A stretch of 64,000 bases of DNA from Campylobacter lari (GCF_900638335.1 NZ_LR134508.1:62001-126000); one strand, 5' to 3'. Counted from the stretch's first letter, positions 27,814-38,949 are shown. Made by a program: numbers and translations. Notes: generated from the letters alone by a model not told the origin.

Positions 27814-28717
27814 GGTATTCTCCTGTTAAAGAATTTAAAAATGCAACTATATCATCAACTACATCTTGTTCTAGAAATTTACCAAGTTGATAATATGCCA
27901 TAAATTGCACACAAGCATCAAGTGTCGGCATAGATCCATCGTGAAAATAAGGAGCTGTTTTAGCTATATTTCTAAGACTTGGCACTTTTACTACAAATTG
28001 ATCATGGGGATCTTGAGTAATTTCATAGCGTCCTTTCCAATTTGTTCCATTATCGTAAGGTACAAATACTCCCATTTTTTGATACATGTTGCCACCAATG
28101 TTTTGTCCTTGGTGACACGCTATGCAACCATTAGATAAAAAAGCATCATATCCTCTTTTTGCTTGTTTGCTTATGGCATTTTTATCGCCTTTTAGAAAAC
28201 GATCAAAAGGTGAATTTGGTGTAAGTAGTGTTTTTTGGAATTCAGCTAAAGCATCAGCTATATTATCAAAAGTAACTTCGCCATATAATTTTTTAAATTC
28301 TGTTTCGTAGACAGGGTTATTTTTTATTATTTCAACAGCCTCATCTCCATCCTTTAATCCCATCTCTTTAGGGTTAATTATAGGATGTTTAGCTTGTTCT
28401 TGCAAATCTTTTGCATTTCCTCTCCAAAATTGCGATAAATTAAAAATAGCATTAAAGGTTGTTGGTGTGTGAAATGGTTCATCTAATATTCCATCAACAC
28501 CTGTGGAGAAAGTTTTATTATCGACTCCAAATTTTGTAATATCATGACATGTATTACAAGACACTTTCTTGTCTTTTGATAAGCTTGTGTCCATATATAG
28601 CATTTTACCTAGCTTAGCTTTTTCTCTATCATAAGGTATGCTGTCAGGAATTGGTGTAATCATTTCCAATGCTATTAACGAGCAAAAAGAATATATTAAA
28701 ATGATAAAAAATCTCAT
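27797..28717 (-). CDS. docA: Di-haem cytochrome c peroxidase (DocA-like)
   Basis: 306-residue periplasmic peroxidase that reduces H2O2 with electrons from cytochrome c. A signal peptide ([15 protein letters not shown]) precedes the two haem c sites, CNTCH at 54-58 and CIACH at 198-202. The GMYQKMGVF-like region, [16 protein letters not shown] and the final NSLTGEY block are family features. C. jejuni DocA is needed for colonisation yet contributes little to bulk peroxide resistance (literature). It overlaps docB by 17 bases, so chemoreceptor and peroxidase are made together. Confidence 0.92.
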   Translation of the reverse strand: MRFFIILIYSFCSLIALEMITPIPDSIPYDREKAKLGKMLYMDTSLSKDKKVSCNTCHDITKFGVDNKTFSTGVDGILDEPFHTPTTFNAIFNLSQFWRGNAKDLQEQAKHPIINPKEMGLKDGDEAVEIIKNNPVYETEFKKLYGEVTFDNIADALAEFQKTLLTPNSPFDRFLKGDKNAISKQAKRGYDAFLSNGCIACHQGQNIGGNMYQKMGVFVPYDNGTNWKGRYEITQDPHDQFVVKVPSLRNIAKTAPYFHDGSMPTLDACVQFMAYYQLGKFLEQDVVDDIVAFLNSLTGEYHDPLK

Positions 28718-28767
28718 AATTATTTCCTTTTTATATTTTGTAAATTTTTAATTAATAATTTTTCTCA

Positions 28768-28773
28768 ATTATA
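28768..28773 (-). promoter_or_regulatory. -10 box of the docA-docB operon
   Basis: TATAAT on the reverse strand, about 51 bases before the docA start, in AT-rich DNA. The transporter relic ends right next to it, so this is probably the operon promoter. Confidence 0.5.
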
Positions 28774-28776
28774 ACA

Positions 28777-30066
28777 TTAAAATCTTAATTTCCTATAAGT
28801 AAATATAGCACTTAATGCTGTTATAAAGGATAAGATTAAAATATAAATAAAAATTCCATATGTAAAAGATTTTTCTGGATTTATAGCTAAAGAATGTAAT
28901 ACAAATACAAGTTGAGGTGTAAAACCACCTGCTATAGCATAGGCTATGTTATAAGAAAAAGAAATTCCGCTAAAGCGAATGTTTGGTTTAAAAATTTTGC
29001 ACATAAAAATAGGCGCTAAAGCATTTATACCACCAAAAAAACAAGCAATAAAATAAAAATATATACTCAAATGTAAAATTTGTGCATAAAAAAAATAAAA
29101 ATAGAAAAAGCAAGATATGCTAAATCCTATTGTAAAGATTAAACTTGTGATTAAAAAGCCAAATTTATCAACCCAAATCCCAACGAGCAATGTTCCACAA
29201 GATAAAATTACAATGGCAATCATCTGTATTAAAATAGCATCAGTTTTGTCAAGAACTAAAATTTCTGGTATAAAATTTGGCATAAGCAAAATAAGTATAA
29301 TTACGCAGGCTGTAAGCATCCATGTTAAAAGCATGGAAACAGTGATATCTAAATAGATATTTTTTTCTTTAAAAAGTGTCTTTAATGGAAAATTTTCTAA
29401 ATTATTTTCCTCGCGCATTTTTTGAAAAACAGGAGTTTCATCTAAAAATTTTCTAAGATATATAGAAATAAGACCAAACACTCCACCTATAGCAAATGGA
29501 ATACGCCATGCATAATCATAAATTGATTCTTGATTAAAACAATGATTAATTACTAATGCGACAATACACCCTAAAAGAATTCCAAAAGCCATAGAAGCAT
29601 TAATAGCACTGATATAAAAGCTATCCTTCCCATCAGGTGCGTGTTCTTTTACAAATACCCAAGCACCTGGCAACTCTCCGCCTATAGCAACGCCTTAGGC
29701 TATTCTAACAAGAAGCAAAAAAATAGGAGCAAAATATCCTATAGTTTCAAAAGTGGGCACAAAAGCTAAAGAAAAAGTTGGAAGAACCATGAGTAGTATG
29801 CTTAGCATAAACATTTTTTTACGACCTAATTTATCTCCAAAATGTGCCATAACTATACCGCCAAGTGGTCTAGCCAAATAACCTGCTGCAAAAGCTCCAT
29901 AGGTGTTTAAAAGTTTCCAAAAATCGCTTAAATCACTTGGAAAAAAATTTCTTGAAATATAATTAGCAAAAAATACAAAAATCACAAAATCATAAAATTC
30001 TAAAGCCCCACCTAAAGAAGACAAGGAAAGTGTTTTGTAATCACTCTTTTTTAAGGTTTTTGACAT
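28777..30066 (-). pseudogene. MHS-family major facilitator transporter interrupted by one in-frame stop codon
   Basis: Reading 30066 to 28777 gives one continuous 429-codon frame broken only by TAA at 29695-29697. Before it are spans 1-4 with GALEFYDFVIFVFFA and ARPLGGIVMAHFGDKLGRKK; after it, GVAIGGELPGAWVFVKEHAP and the remaining spans. The family has Gln (CAA) at the stop position in the RxAQGxxxGGE motif, so a single C-to-T change explains it. The class resembles proline/betaine or dicarboxylate porters (ProP, KgtP type). No frameshift or other damage is seen, so the lesion looks recent. The distal part could restart at an internal ATG (29673). Confidence 0.85.
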
Positions 30067-30098
30067 ATAAATACTTTCTTTTTTGTAGTAATTTTATA

Positions 30099-30104
30099 AT
30101 TATA
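30099..30104 (-). promoter_or_regulatory. -10 box of the interrupted MHS transporter gene
   Basis: TATAAT on the reverse strand 33 bases before the transporter start; the gene seems still to be transcribed. Confidence 0.4.
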
Positions 30105-30180
30105 GTAAAAAATATTAAAAATTTAAAAAGAAAAATTTTGTTAAAATAATAGCTTTGTATTTTATAGAAAGGAGAAAGCA

Positions 30181-30399
30181 TTGTCAAAAGATGATATTAT
30201 CGAAATCGATGGTAATGTAATTGAAGCTTTACCTAACGCAACTTTTAAAGTTGAATTAGACAATAAGCATGTGATACTTTGTCATATCGCGGGTAAAATG
30301 CGTATGCATTATATTAGAATTATGCCTGGCGATAGAGTTAAAGTAGAGCTGACGCCTTATAGTCTTGATAAGGGTCGTATTACATTTAGATACAAATAA
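30181..30399 (+). CDS. infA: Translation initiation factor IF-1
   Basis: 72 residues, one S1/OB fold: [26 protein letters not shown], then [33 protein letters not shown]-1 occupies the A site of the 30S during initiation. The start is TTG at 30181, supported by AAAGGAG at 30169-30174 and by the family N-terminus; no ATG is available. A rare start codon on an initiation factor gene is a common autoregulatory device. It lies just before the alpha operon, 13 kb from secY. Confidence 0.96.
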   Translation: MSKDDIIEIDGNVIEALPNATFKVELDNKHVILCHIAGKMRMHYIRIMPGDRVKVELTPYSLDKGRITFRYK

Positions 30400-30406
30400 G
30401 TCTAAG

Positions 30407-30434
30407 TTGTTTAAAAGCAAAAGTAAAGTATAAT
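30407..30434 (+). promoter_or_regulatory. Promoter before rpmJ (alpha operon)
   Basis: TATAAT at 30429-30434 with a weak TTGTTT at 30407-30412, spacing 16. It would give an untranslated leader of about 130 bases before rpmJ. Read-through from infA is also possible because no terminator separates them. Confidence 0.55.
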
Positions 30435-30476
30435 TAGGACTTTTGCAGAAATTGCAATAAAACTGTATGAAGAAGT

Positions 30477-30506
30477 ATTTTCAAAATCACCACTTATTTT
30501 GAAAAT
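30477..30506 (+). promoter_or_regulatory. Leader hairpin upstream of rpmJ
   Basis: ATTTTCAAAAT (30477-30487) and ATTTTGAAAAT (30496-30506) are exact complements around CACCACTT. It lies mid-leader, 66 bases before the rpmJ start, a place where S4 controls the alpha operon in other bacteria. No T run follows, so it is not an ordinary terminator. Confidence 0.5.
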
Positions 30507-30572
30507 AGTTGGTTGCTCTAAAAACCTGGTGCAGTTGTAAAAAAGTGGAATTTACAATAACAGGAGTAAAGC

Positions 30573-30686
30573 ATGAAAGTTAGACCATCTGTTAAAAAGA
30601 TGTGTGACAAGTGCAAAGTAGTTCGTCGTAAAGGCGTAGTTCGCATTATTTGCGAAAATCCAAAACACAAACAAAGACAAGGATAA
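30573..30686 (+). CDS. rpmJ: 50S ribosomal protein L36
   Basis: 37 residues: [20 protein letters not shown], then [15 protein letters not shown]. It is the zinc-binding form, with CxxC, a later Cys and His as ligands. Too short for most gene finders' default limits, but it has a good ribosome site (CAGGAGTAAAGC) and lies three bases before rpsM, the normal alpha-operon order. Confidence 0.97.
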
Positions 30687-30689
30687 TTT

Positions 30690-31055
30690 ATGGCTCGTAT
30701 CGCAGGTGTGGATTTACCAAAGAAAAAAAGAATTGAATATGGTTTGACTTATATTTATGGTATAGGTTTGCATACTTCAAGAAAAATCTTAGATAAAACA
30801 GGAATTTCTTACGATAAAAGAGTTCATGAGCTAAGTGAAGATGAAGCAGCAGCTATCCGTAAAGAAATTCAAGAAAACTACATGGTTGAGGGTGATCTTA
30901 GAAAACAAGTTGCTATGGATATCAAAGCATTGATGGATCTAGGAAGCTTTAGAGGCTTAAGACATAGAAAAGGCTTGCCAGTTCGTGGTCAAAAAACAAA
31001 AACAAATGCCAGAACTAGAAAAGGTAAGAGAAAAACCGTTGGTGCAAAATCATAA
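30690..31055 (+). CDS. rpsM: 30S ribosomal protein S13
   Basis: 121 residues: [26 protein letters not shown], then the C-terminal [27 protein letters not shown] tail that reaches the tRNA sites. S13 forms the head bridge with L5 and partners S19. Nine bases separate it from rpsK. Confidence 0.99.
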   Translation: MARIAGVDLPKKKRIEYGLTYIYGIGLHTSRKILDKTGISYDKRVHELSEDEAAAIRKEIQENYMVEGDLRKQVAMDIKALMDLGSFRGLRHRKGLPVRGQKTKTNARTRKGKRKTVGAKS

Positions 31056-31064
31056 GGATAGAAA

Positions 31065-31457
31065 ATGGCAAAAAGAAAAGTAGTTAAGAAAAAAGTAGTT
31101 AAAAAAAATATAGCTAAAGGTATAGTTTATATCAGTGCAACATTTAATAATACTATGGTTACTGTAACTGATGAAATGGGAAATGCTATTGCTTGGAGCA
31201 GTGCAGGTGGTTTAGGATTTAAAGGTTCTAAAAAATCAACTCCTTATGCGGCGCAACAAGCAGTAGAAGATGCTTTAAATAAAGCAAAAGAACATGGTAT
31301 TAAAGAAGTAGGTATTAAAGTGCAAGGACCAGGAAGTGGTCGTGAGACAGCGGTTAAGAGTGTAGGTGCTATGGAAGGTATTAAAGTAACTTTCTTAAAA
31401 GATATTACCCCATTAGCTCATAATGGTTGTAGACCACCAAAACGTCGTCGTGTCTAA
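31065..31457 (+). CDS. rpsK: 30S ribosomal protein S11
   Basis: 130 residues. A basic start with two KKKVVKK repeats leads into the family core ([42 protein letters not shown]) and the end [14 protein letters not shown]11 lies in the 30S platform near the mRNA exit. Thirty bases separate it from rpsD. Confidence 0.99.
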   Translation: MAKRKVVKKKVVKKNIAKGIVYISATFNNTMVTVTDEMGNAIAWSSAGGLGFKGSKKSTPYAAQQAVEDALNKAKEHGIKEVGIKVQGPGSGRETAVKSVGAMEGIKVTFLKDITPLAHNGCRPPKRRRV

Positions 31458-31487
31458 GAATAAGATATAAGATTTAGGAGAATTATA

Positions 31488-32114
31488 ATGGCAAGATATA
31501 GAGGACCAGTAGAGAAATTAGAAAGACGACTTGGCGTAAGCTTGGCAATGAAAGGCGAAAGAAGATTAGCAGGTAAAAGTGCTTTAGATAAACGCCCTTA
31601 CGCACCAGGTCAGCATGGACAAAGAAAAGCTAAAATTAGCGAATATGGACTCCAGTTAAGAGAAAAACAAAAAGCTAAATTTATGTATGGAGTTAGCGAA
31701 AAACAATTTAGAAGATTATTTAGTGAAGCTGCTAGAAAAGATGGCAATACCGGCGCACTTTTAATTCAGCTTTTAGAGCAAAGACTAGATAATGTTGTTT
31801 ATAGAATGGGTTTTGCTACAACACGCCGTTTTGCTAGACAGCTCGTAACTCATGGACATATTTTAGTAAATGGCAAAAGAGTGGATATTCCTAGTTATAG
31901 AGTAGAAGCAGGTCAAAAAATTGAAGTGATTGAAAAAAGCAAAAACAATCCTCAAATTTCAAGAGCGATCGAACTTACTGCTCAAACTGGTATAGTTGCT
32001 TGGGTTGATGTAGAAAAAGATAAAAGATTTGGAATTTTTACAAGAAAACCTGAAAGAGAAGAAGTTATCATTCCAGTTGAGGAAAGATATATCGTTGAGT
32101 TGTACTCTAAATAA
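31488..32114 (+). CDS. rpsD: 30S ribosomal protein S4
   Basis: 208 residues. It is the zinc-free form (no Cys cluster at the N-terminus: [16 protein letters not shown]). The S4 RNA-binding domain is clear: [45 protein letters not shown]4 is a primary 16S binder and in other bacteria represses the alpha operon, which makes the leader upstream of rpmJ of interest. Confidence 0.99.
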   Translation: MARYRGPVEKLERRLGVSLAMKGERRLAGKSALDKRPYAPGQHGQRKAKISEYGLQLREKQKAKFMYGVSEKQFRRLFSEAARKDGNTGALLIQLLEQRLDNVVYRMGFATTRRFARQLVTHGHILVNGKRVDIPSYRVEAGQKIEVIEKSKNNPQISRAIELTAQTGIVAWVDVEKDKRFGIFTRKPEREEVIIPVEERYIVELYSK

Positions 32115-32128
32115 TAAAGGTTTTTGAT

Positions 32129-33142
32129 ATGAGACATATTACAACTTCTGCTTATACACCAACAGAGTTTAGTATTGAAAATATCAGTGATACAGTGGCA
32201 AAAGTAAGTGCATGGCCTTTTGAAATCGGCTATGCTATTACTTTGGCGCATCCTTTGCGTCGTTTACTTTATTCAAGCACAGTAGGTTTTGCTCCAACAG
32301 GAGTTAAAATCAAAGGCGTAGCGCATGAATTTGATAGTATGCGTGGTATGCTTGAAGATGTAGCATTGTTTATTATCAATCTAAAAAAATTAAGATTTAA
32401 ACTAAAAACAGATTCTGAAAAAGAAATCGTAACTTTTAGTTTTAAAGGACCAAAAGAAATTTGCGGAAAAGACTTAGACAATGAAATTGTTGAAGTTGTG
32501 AATGCAGATAGCTATCTTGCAACGATTAATGAAGATGCAGATTTAGAATTTACCTTAATTATTGAAAAAGGTATAGGTTATGTGCCTTCTGAAGAAATTC
32601 AAAATTTCTTAGATTCTGAGTTTATAGCACTTGATGCATTCTTTACTCCTGTAAAACATGCAGTTTATGATATAGAAAAAGTGCTTTTTGAGGATAATCC
32701 AGATTATGAGAAAGTTGTTTTTACAATCACAACTGATGGTCAAATCTCACCAAGTGATGCTTTTAAAAATGCTTTAGAAGCAATGTATAAACAATTGTCA
32801 GTGTTTGATAAAATTACTAATGCACAAAATGCTGTAAGAAATCAAGCATTAAACAATGAAGTAGAACATGTAAAATTACTTCAAAATATAACCGAGTTAA
32901 ATTTAAGTGCTAGAAGCTTTAATTGCTTAGAAAAAGCAAATGTGGTTTACATTGGTGAGCTTGCCTTGATGAGTGTCAGTGAACTCGCAGACTTAAAAAA
33001 TTTGGGAAAAAAATCTTTAGATGAGATTAAAAGTGTAATGGAGTCTATAGATTTCCCTATAGGAAATTCAAAACTTAGTGATAGTGCAAAAGAAACGCTA
33101 AAAAGAAAAATTACAGAATTAAAAGCACAAAATGAAGGATAA
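32129..33142 (+). CDS. rpoA: DNA-directed RNA polymerase subunit alpha
   Basis: 337 residues. The N-terminal assembly domain starts [47 protein letters not shown]; the C-terminal domain that contacts UP elements and activators is present ([45 protein letters not shown]). The pair of alpha subunits nucleates RNA polymerase. The gene lies in its usual place between rpsD and rplQ. Confidence 0.98.
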   Translation: MRHITTSAYTPTEFSIENISDTVAKVSAWPFEIGYAITLAHPLRRLLYSSTVGFAPTGVKIKGVAHEFDSMRGMLEDVALFIINLKKLRFKLKTDSEKEIVTFSFKGPKEICGKDLDNEIVEVVNADSYLATINEDADLEFTLIIEKGIGYVPSEEIQNFLDSEFIALDAFFTPVKHAVYDIEKVLFEDNPDYEKVVFTITTDGQISPSDAFKNALEAMYKQLSVFDKITNAQNAVRNQALNNEVEHVKLLQNITELNLSARSFNCLEKANVVYIGELALMSVSELADLKNLGKKSLDEIKSVMESIDFPIGNSKLSDSAKETLKRKITELKAQNEG

Positions 33143-33145
33143 TCA

Positions 33146-33499
33146 ATGAGACATAGACATGGATATAGAAAGTTAGGTCGCACTTCTACTCACCGTGCAG
33201 CCTTATTAAAAAACCTTACCATTGCTATTATTAAGGCAGGTAAAATAGAAACAACATTACCTAAAGCAAAAGAATTAAGGGGTTATGTTGAAAGATTGAT
33301 CACTCGTGCAAGAAAAGGTGATTTTAATGCTCACAGAGCAGTTTTTGCTAGCTTACAAGATAAAGAGGCTACAAACAAACTTGTAACAGAAATCGCACCT
33401 AAATTTGCAGATAGAAACGGTGGTTATACAAGAATTATTAAAACAAGAATTCGCCGTGGTGATGCTGCAGAAATGGCTTTCATTGAATTCGTAGCTTAA
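33146..33499 (+). CDS. rplQ: 50S ribosomal protein L17
   Basis: 117 residues: [24 protein letters not shown], then [19 protein letters not shown] and the end [22 protein letters not shown]17 lies at the tunnel exit. It ends the alpha operon, three bases after rpoA, and a hairpin follows. Confidence 0.98.
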   Translation: MRHRHGYRKLGRTSTHRAALLKNLTIAIIKAGKIETTLPKAKELRGYVERLITRARKGDFNAHRAVFASLQDKEATNKLVTEIAPKFADRNGGYTRIIKTRIRRGDAAEMAFIEFVA

Positions 33500-33500
33500 T

Positions 33501-33524
33501 TTTTAGCCTTTTTAAAGGCTAAAA
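33501..33524 (+). terminator. Hairpin after rplQ
   Basis: TTTTAGCCTT (33501-33510) pairs exactly with AAGGCTAAAA (33515-33524) around a four-base loop just behind the rplQ stop. The following DNA is T-rich but interrupted (CTTCTTATTTTTA). Confidence 0.65.
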
Positions 33525-33614
33525 CTTCTTATTTTTATTTATTTACTTACTATTTTTTGTATTTTTATCCATTTTTTGCTACTATTAATCTTTTAACTAC
33601 AAAAAAGGAAAAAA

Positions 33615-34514
33615 ATGCAAGAAAATTCAAGATTACGCATAGCTATACAAAAATCAGGTCGTTTAAGCAAAGATTCTATCGCCTTGCTTGAGTCTATAGG
33701 CGTAAAACTTCGCATACACGATCAAAGTTTAATTGCTTTTTCTACAAATTTACCTATTGATCTACTTAGAGTAAGAGATGATGATATACCAGGATTAATT
33801 TTTGATGGAGTAGTAGATCTTGGCATAGTTGGAGAAAATGTTTTAGAAGAAAATGAGTTAGAAAGAAAATCAAAAAACGAAAATGCAGATTTTATCATGC
33901 TTAAAAAGCTTGATTTTGGTGGGTGTCGCTTGTCTTTAGCATTGCCAGAAACTAGCGAGTATAAAGGTATAGAAAGTTTTAAAAATTTACGCATAGCAAC
34001 TTCTTATCCACAGCTTTTAAAGCGTTTTATGGAGGAAAATAACATCCCTTATAAAACTTGTATGCTAACAGGCTCAGTTGAAGTAGCACCAAGTGCAAAT
34101 TTAGCTGATGGAATTTGTGATTTAGTTTCAAGTGGTGCTACTTTAAAAGCAAATGGGCTTAAAGAAGTTATGGTGATTTATAAATCAAAAGCTTGCATAG
34201 TCCAAAGAAAAGAAAGCTTAGCTTCGCACAAACAAGAATTAATCGATAAATTACTCATTAGGATTAATGGAGTTATGCAAGCAAGAGAGTCAAAATACAT
34301 CATGCTTCACGCTCCTATTGAAAAGCTAGAAAAAATTACAGCTTTATTACCAGGTGTTGAAAAACCTACGATTTTACCTTTAGAAAATGATAAAGCCAAA
34401 GTTGCACTACACATGGTAAGTCAAGAAAATTTATTTTGGGAAACTATGGAAGCTTTAAAAAAAGAAGGTGCAAGTGCGATTTTAGTTTTACCTATTGAAA
34501 AAATGCTCTCTTAA
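33615..34514 (+). CDS. hisG: ATP phosphoribosyltransferase, long form
   Basis: HisG joins ATP and PRPP, the first and feedback-controlled step of histidine synthesis. At 299 residues it is the long form with its own C-terminal regulatory domain, so no HisZ is needed. Seen are [29 protein letters not shown], the [25 protein letters not shown] loop that binds PRPP, and a final ACT-like domain ([12 protein letters not shown]). It starts a seven-gene his operon. Confidence 0.96.
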   Translation: MQENSRLRIAIQKSGRLSKDSIALLESIGVKLRIHDQSLIAFSTNLPIDLLRVRDDDIPGLIFDGVVDLGIVGENVLEENELERKSKNENADFIMLKKLDFGGCRLSLALPETSEYKGIESFKNLRIATSYPQLLKRFMEENNIPYKTCMLTGSVEVAPSANLADGICDLVSSGATLKANGLKEVMVIYKSKACIVQRKESLASHKQELIDKLLIRINGVMQARESKYIMLHAPIEKLEKITALLPGVEKPTILPLENDKAKVALHMVSQENLFWETMEALKKEGASAILVLPIEKMLS

Positions 34515-34523
34515 AGGATAAAA

Positions 34524-35804
34524 ATGCAAATACTTGATTTTGAAAAATTAAACCAAAGCGAACAAGAATTAGCACTCAAGCGTCCTGCTATGAGTGCTAA
34601 TGCACAGGTTAAAACCATAGTAGAACAAATCATTGAAGATGTCAAAACAAATGGCGATGAAGCTTTAAAACAAATGGCTGTAAAATTTGATAAAGTAGAG
34701 TTAAATTCCATCAAACTAAGCGATGAAGAGCTTAGTAATTTAGCAGAGCAAATTGATGATGAGTTAAAACAAGCTATCAAAATAGCTTATGAAAATATCT
34801 ATAAATTCCACAAAGCCCAAGAAAGCCAAACCATAGAGGTTCAAACCTTTGAAGGGGTAACTTGTAAGGTGCTAACAAGAGCCATTGAAAAAGTAGGGCT
34901 TTATATACCAGGGGGCTTAGCACCGCTTTTTTCAACTGCACTTATGCTAGCCATCCCTGCTAAAATTGCAAAATGCAAATTCATAGCCTTAGCTTCCCCA
35001 GCACCACTACACCCTGCCATTGCTTTTGTAGCAAAACTTTGCAAAGTTGATGCAGTGTATCAAATAGGTGGAGCAGGAGCTATAGCAGCACTTGCTTATG
35101 GAACGCAAAGTGTGCAAAAAGTAGATAAAATTTTTGGCCCAGGAAATGCCTTTGTAACTGAAGCCAAAAAGCAAGTTAATAATCATGGGGTAGCTATTGA
35201 TATGCAAGCAGGGCCTTCTGAAGTGTTAGTTTTAGCAGATGAGTTTGCTAATGCTAAATTTATAGCTTCAGATTTACTCTCACAAGCTGAACATGGAGCA
35301 GATTCTCAAGCGATTTTAGTTTGCACAAGTGAAAAACTAGCCAAAGAAGTAGATAGTGAAGTTGCTTTACAGCTTGAAAAACTCTCGCGTAAAGAAATTG
35401 CTTCAAAATCTTTAGCACACTCTAAAATCATTCTTGCAAAAGATATAAAACATGCCATAAGTATTTCAAATGACTATGCACCTGAGCATTTGATCATTCA
35501 TACACAAAATCCATCTAGCTTGCTTGATGATATTATGCATGCAGGTTCGGTATTTTTAGGTGAGTATTCTCCAGAATCTATGGGAGATTATGCAAGTGGG
35601 ACAAATCATGTATTACCAACTTATGGTTTTACTAAGTCTTATTCTTCATTAGGACTTGCTGATTTTATGAAAAGAATGACTGTACAAGAACTTAGCAAAG
35701 AAGGCTTTAAAAAACTTGGGTCTGTGGTGGAAATTTTAGCAGCAGCTGAAGGGCTTGATGGGCATAAAAATGCCGTGAGTTTAAGATTAGAAAGTCTAAA
35801 ATGA
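34524..35804 (+). CDS. hisD: Histidinol dehydrogenase
   Basis: Oxidises L-histidinol to L-histidine in two NAD-dependent steps with zinc. 426 residues. The [25 protein letters not shown] block, [14 protein letters not shown], the [12 protein letters not shown] stretch with zinc-binding residues, and [26 protein letters not shown] with the catalytic region are intact. The stop overlaps hisB by four bases. Confidence 0.97.
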   Translation: MQILDFEKLNQSEQELALKRPAMSANAQVKTIVEQIIEDVKTNGDEALKQMAVKFDKVELNSIKLSDEELSNLAEQIDDELKQAIKIAYENIYKFHKAQESQTIEVQTFEGVTCKVLTRAIEKVGLYIPGGLAPLFSTALMLAIPAKIAKCKFIALASPAPLHPAIAFVAKLCKVDAVYQIGGAGAIAALAYGTQSVQKVDKIFGPGNAFVTEAKKQVNNHGVAIDMQAGPSEVLVLADEFANAKFIASDLLSQAEHGADSQAILVCTSEKLAKEVDSEVALQLEKLSRKEIASKSLAHSKIILAKDIKHAISISNDYAPEHLIIHTQNPSSLLDDIMHAGSVFLGEYSPESMGDYASGTNHVLPTYGFTKSYSSLGLADFMKRMTVQELSKEGFKKLGSVVEILAAAEGLDGHKNAVSLRLESLK

Positions 35805-36868
35805 GTGCAAAAATTTTATTTATTGATAGAGATGGCACGCTCATTGATGAGCCAAAAGATGATTTTCAAATCGATTCTTTAGAAAAACTTGAGTTTGAAA
35901 AAGGTGCTATCAATGCGCTTTTAAAGTTAAAAAATTTTGGTTTTAAATTTGTTATGGTGAGTAATCAAGATGGTCTAGGCACAAATTCTTTTCCTAAGGA
36001 AAATTTTGACAAAGCTCATGAAAAAATGCTAAGTGTTTTTCAAAGTTGTGGTATAGAATTTGAAGATATTTTTATATGCCCACATTTTGAGCATGAAAAT
36101 TGCGCCTGTAGGAAGCCAAAAACTGCCATGCTTGAAAACTATATCAAAAATAAACTTTATGACAAAAATAAAAGCTTTGTCATAGGCGATAGGTCTAGTG
36201 ATATGCTTTTGGCACAAAATCTTGGAATTCAAGGTTTAAAATATGACAAAAACGATTTTAATTGGGAACAAATCGCTGATTTTATCTTGCAAAATTACCG
36301 CAGTGCCTGCATAGAGCGTAATACCAAAGAAACCCAAATTCAAGTTAAAATAGCTTTTAATGAGAAAGCAAAAGCTGATATAAAAACAAATATCGCATTT
36401 TTTGATCATATGTTAGAGCAAATTGCTACGCATGCAAATATATCTTTAGAGATAAAATGCAAAGGGGATTTAGAAGTTGATGAACATCACAGCGTAGAAG
36501 ATGTCGCACTTGCTTTGGGTGAGGCTATTAAAAGCGCACTTGATCAAAAAATAGGCATTGCAAGATATGGTTTTGTTTTGCCTATGGATGAATGCTTAGC
36601 AAGTTGTGCGATTGACTTTTGCAATAGACCGCATTTAGTTTATAAGGCTAAGTTTAAAAAAGAAAAGCTTGGAGAATTAAGCACAGAAATGATAGAGCAT
36701 TTTTTCTACTCACTAAGCTATGCTATGGGTGCGAGTTTGCATTTAAAAGTTAAAGGCAAAAACGATCATCACAAAGCCGAAGGACTTTTTAAAGCCTTTG
36801 CAAGAGCTTTAAAAATGGCTATAAAAATAGAAAATGAAAACCTAGCAAGCTCTAAAGGAGTGATATGA
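35801..36868 (+). CDS. hisB: Bifunctional histidinol-phosphatase / imidazoleglycerol-phosphate dehydratase
   Basis: 355 residues with two fused enzymes. Residues 1-165 are a HAD phosphatase ([12 protein letters not shown], the [17 protein letters not shown] zinc loop, [12 protein letters not shown]). Residues about 166-355 are the manganese dehydratase ([61 protein letters not shown]). The fusion is as in E. coli. It overlaps hisD and hisH by four bases each, so the three are coupled. Confidence 0.97.
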   Translation: MSAKILFIDRDGTLIDEPKDDFQIDSLEKLEFEKGAINALLKLKNFGFKFVMVSNQDGLGTNSFPKENFDKAHEKMLSVFQSCGIEFEDIFICPHFEHENCACRKPKTAMLENYIKNKLYDKNKSFVIGDRSSDMLLAQNLGIQGLKYDKNDFNWEQIADFILQNYRSACIERNTKETQIQVKIAFNEKAKADIKTNIAFFDHMLEQIATHANISLEIKCKGDLEVDEHHSVEDVALALGEAIKSALDQKIGIARYGFVLPMDECLASCAIDFCNRPHLVYKAKFKKEKLGELSTEMIEHFFYSLSYAMGASLHLKVKGKNDHHKAEGLFKAFARALKMAIKIENENLASSKGVI

Positions 36869-37446
36869 AACTAGCTATTATAGATACAGGTTGTGCGAAT
36901 TTAGCTTCACTTGCTTTTGCACTTGAGCGTTTAGGGCAAAAAAGTATCATCACACATGATTTAAAAGAACTCTCACAAGCAGATAAGCTTTTGCTTCCTG
37001 GGGTTGGCACAGCAGCTAAAGCAATGGCTAATCTAAAAGCACTTAATTTAGAAAATTTTATCCAAACTACCACAAAACCACTTTTAGGCATTTGTCTTGG
37101 TATGCAAATTTTGGGTAAATTTTCAGAAGAATTACACCAAAAAACACTTGGCATTATGCCTTTTGATACGCAAAAATTCCAAGAAAAAGCAAATTTTACT
37201 TTCCCGCATATGGGGTGGAATCAAGTCTTTAGCTCGCACGAGCTTTTTAAAGGCTTGGATGGAGCTTATTTTTATTTTGTGCATAGTTATTGTGTGAGCT
37301 TAAATGAATACACCATCGCAGAGTGTGAGTACTCTACTAAATTTAGTGCAAGTTTAAACAAAGACAATTTTTATGGTGTGCAGTTTCATCCTGAAAGAAG
37401 TGGCGAAGCGGGCGAAATATTATTAAAAAATTTCATAAATATGTAG
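36865..37446 (+). CDS. hisH: Imidazole glycerol phosphate synthase, glutaminase subunit
   Basis: 193 residues, class I glutamine amidotransferase. The catalytic Cys sits in [11 protein letters not shown] and the His-Glu pair in [10 protein letters not shown]; the [12 protein letters not shown] oxyanion strand is present. HisH supplies ammonia to HisF through a protein tunnel. HisA, which makes the substrate, lies between hisH and hisF, the usual gene order. No alternative role is likely in this operon. Confidence 0.96.
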   Translation: MKLAIIDTGCANLASLAFALERLGQKSIITHDLKELSQADKLLLPGVGTAAKAMANLKALNLENFIQTTTKPLLGICLGMQILGKFSEELHQKTLGIMPFDTQKFQEKANFTFPHMGWNQVFSSHELFKGLDGAYFYFVHSYCVSLNEYTIAECEYSTKFSASLNKDNFYGVQFHPERSGEAGEILLKNFINM

Positions 37447-37452
37447 GTAAAA

Positions 37453-38187
37453 ATGCAAACTCAAATCATCCCAGCATTAGACTTAATAGATGGCAAAGTA
37501 GTAAGGCTTTATAAAGGAGATTATACTAAAAAGCAAGAATACAGTTTTGATCCTTTAGCTAAATTTCAAGAGTATGAGGCTCAAGGCATTGCTTGGCTTC
37601 ATTTGGTGGATTTAAGCGGTGCAAAAGATCCTAGCAAAAGACAACTAAAACTTATAGAAAATCTAGCTTCTAAAATCAAAGTAAATCTTCAAGTAGGTGG
37701 AGGAATTCGCACTAAAGATGAGGTAAAAGCTTTGTTTGATAGTGGTGTTAAACGCGTAGTTATAGGCTCTTTAGCGGTTAAAAATAAAGCCTTTACACAA
37801 GATCTTTTAAATGAATTTGGTGTAGAAAATATAGTCTTAGCACTTGATAGTATTTGTGTTAAAGATGAGTTTTTTGTGGCTGTTGATGCGTGGAGTAAAA
37901 CAAGCGATGAAAAATTATTTGAGCTTTTAAATTTTTACAAAAATGTAAAGCATATTTTATGCACAGATATTTCCAAAGATGGCACGATGAGTGGGGCAAA
38001 TATCACTTTATATAAAACTTTGCACGAGAAATTCCCACATTTACAAACCCAAGCAAGTGGAGGTGTGGCAAGCTTAGAAGATTTTAAAAAGTTAAATGGC
38101 ATAGTAAGTGGTATCATCGTAGGTAAAGCCTTGCTTGATAAAGAATTTAGCATAAAGGAGGCTAAAGAATGCTTGCAAAACGCATAA
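37453..38187 (+). CDS. hisA: ProFAR isomerase
   Basis: 244-residue TIM barrel (1-(5-phosphoribosyl)-5-[(5-phosphoribosylamino)methylideneamino]imidazole-4-carboxamide isomerase). It keeps the first catalytic Asp ([15 protein letters not shown]), the [12 protein letters not shown] phosphate loop, the second catalytic Asp ([14 protein letters not shown]) and the ASGGVAS phosphate loop. The 3' end overlaps hisF by 19 bases and contains the AAGGAG ribosome site for it. Confidence 0.97.
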   Translation: MQTQIIPALDLIDGKVVRLYKGDYTKKQEYSFDPLAKFQEYEAQGIAWLHLVDLSGAKDPSKRQLKLIENLASKIKVNLQVGGGIRTKDEVKALFDSGVKRVVIGSLAVKNKAFTQDLLNEFGVENIVLALDSICVKDEFFVAVDAWSKTSDEKLFELLNFYKNVKHILCTDISKDGTMSGANITLYKTLHEKFPHLQTQASGGVASLEDFKKLNGIVSGIIVGKALLDKEFSIKEAKECLQNA

Positions 38188-38936
38188 TTGCATGTTTAGA
38201 TGTAAAAGATGGTAGAGTGGTTAAAGGTGTGCAGTTTAAAAACCATGAAGATATGGGCGATATCATCGAGCTTGCTAAATTTTACTCACAAAATGGCATT
38301 GATGAGCTAGTATTTTATGATATTACAGCTTCAGCTAAAAATGAGCGTATTGATAGAACTTGGGTAAGCAAAGTAGCACAAAATATCTCTATACCATTTT
38401 GCGTTGCAGGGGGTATAAAAAGCGAAGATGATGCAAAAGAACTTCTAGCAAATGGTGCTGATAAAATTTCTATTAATTCCCCTGCTTTAAATGATCCTGA
38501 TTTAATCTCACGTCTTGCAAAAAGCTTTGGAGTGCAATGTGTAGTCGTAGGTATAGATACTTTTAAAGATGAAAATAATGAGCTTTTAGTCTATAAATAC
38601 ACCGGAGATGAGAGCAAATCTCATCATAGTGGTAAAAAAACACTAGAGTGGGTAAAGCAAGTATGCGAGCTAGGAGCAGGTGAAATCGTGCTAAATATGA
38701 TGAATCAAGATGGCATGAGAAAGGGTTATGATCTTGATCAACTTGCTAAAGTTAGACAAATTTGTCCTGTGCCTTTAGTAGCAAGTGGGGGTGCAGGAGC
38801 TAAAGAGCATTTTTTAGACGCTTTTAAACTTGGTGTTGATGGAGCTTTGGCAGCTTCTGTGTTTCATAAAAAACTTATAGATATTAAAGAGTTAAAACTA
38901 TTTTTAAAAGATCAAGGTATACAAATTCGCATTTAA
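38169..38936 (+). CDS. hisF: Imidazole glycerol phosphate synthase, cyclase subunit
   Basis: 255-residue TIM barrel. [23 protein letters not shown] holds the first catalytic Asp, [24 protein letters not shown] and [14 protein letters not shown] hold the second, and ASGGAGA binds phosphate. It combines ammonia from HisH with PRFAR, giving imidazole glycerol phosphate and AICAR. It starts inside hisA and is followed by hisI after 13 bases. Confidence 0.97.
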   Translation: MLAKRIIACLDVKDGRVVKGVQFKNHEDMGDIIELAKFYSQNGIDELVFYDITASAKNERIDRTWVSKVAQNISIPFCVAGGIKSEDDAKELLANGADKISINSPALNDPDLISRLAKSFGVQCVVVGIDTFKDENNELLVYKYTGDESKSHHSGKKTLEWVKQVCELGAGEIVLNMMNQDGMRKGYDLDQLAKVRQICPVPLVASGGAGAKEHFLDAFKLGVDGALAASVFHKKLIDIKELKLFLKDQGIQIRI

Positions 38937-38949
38937 TTAAGGAAACATT

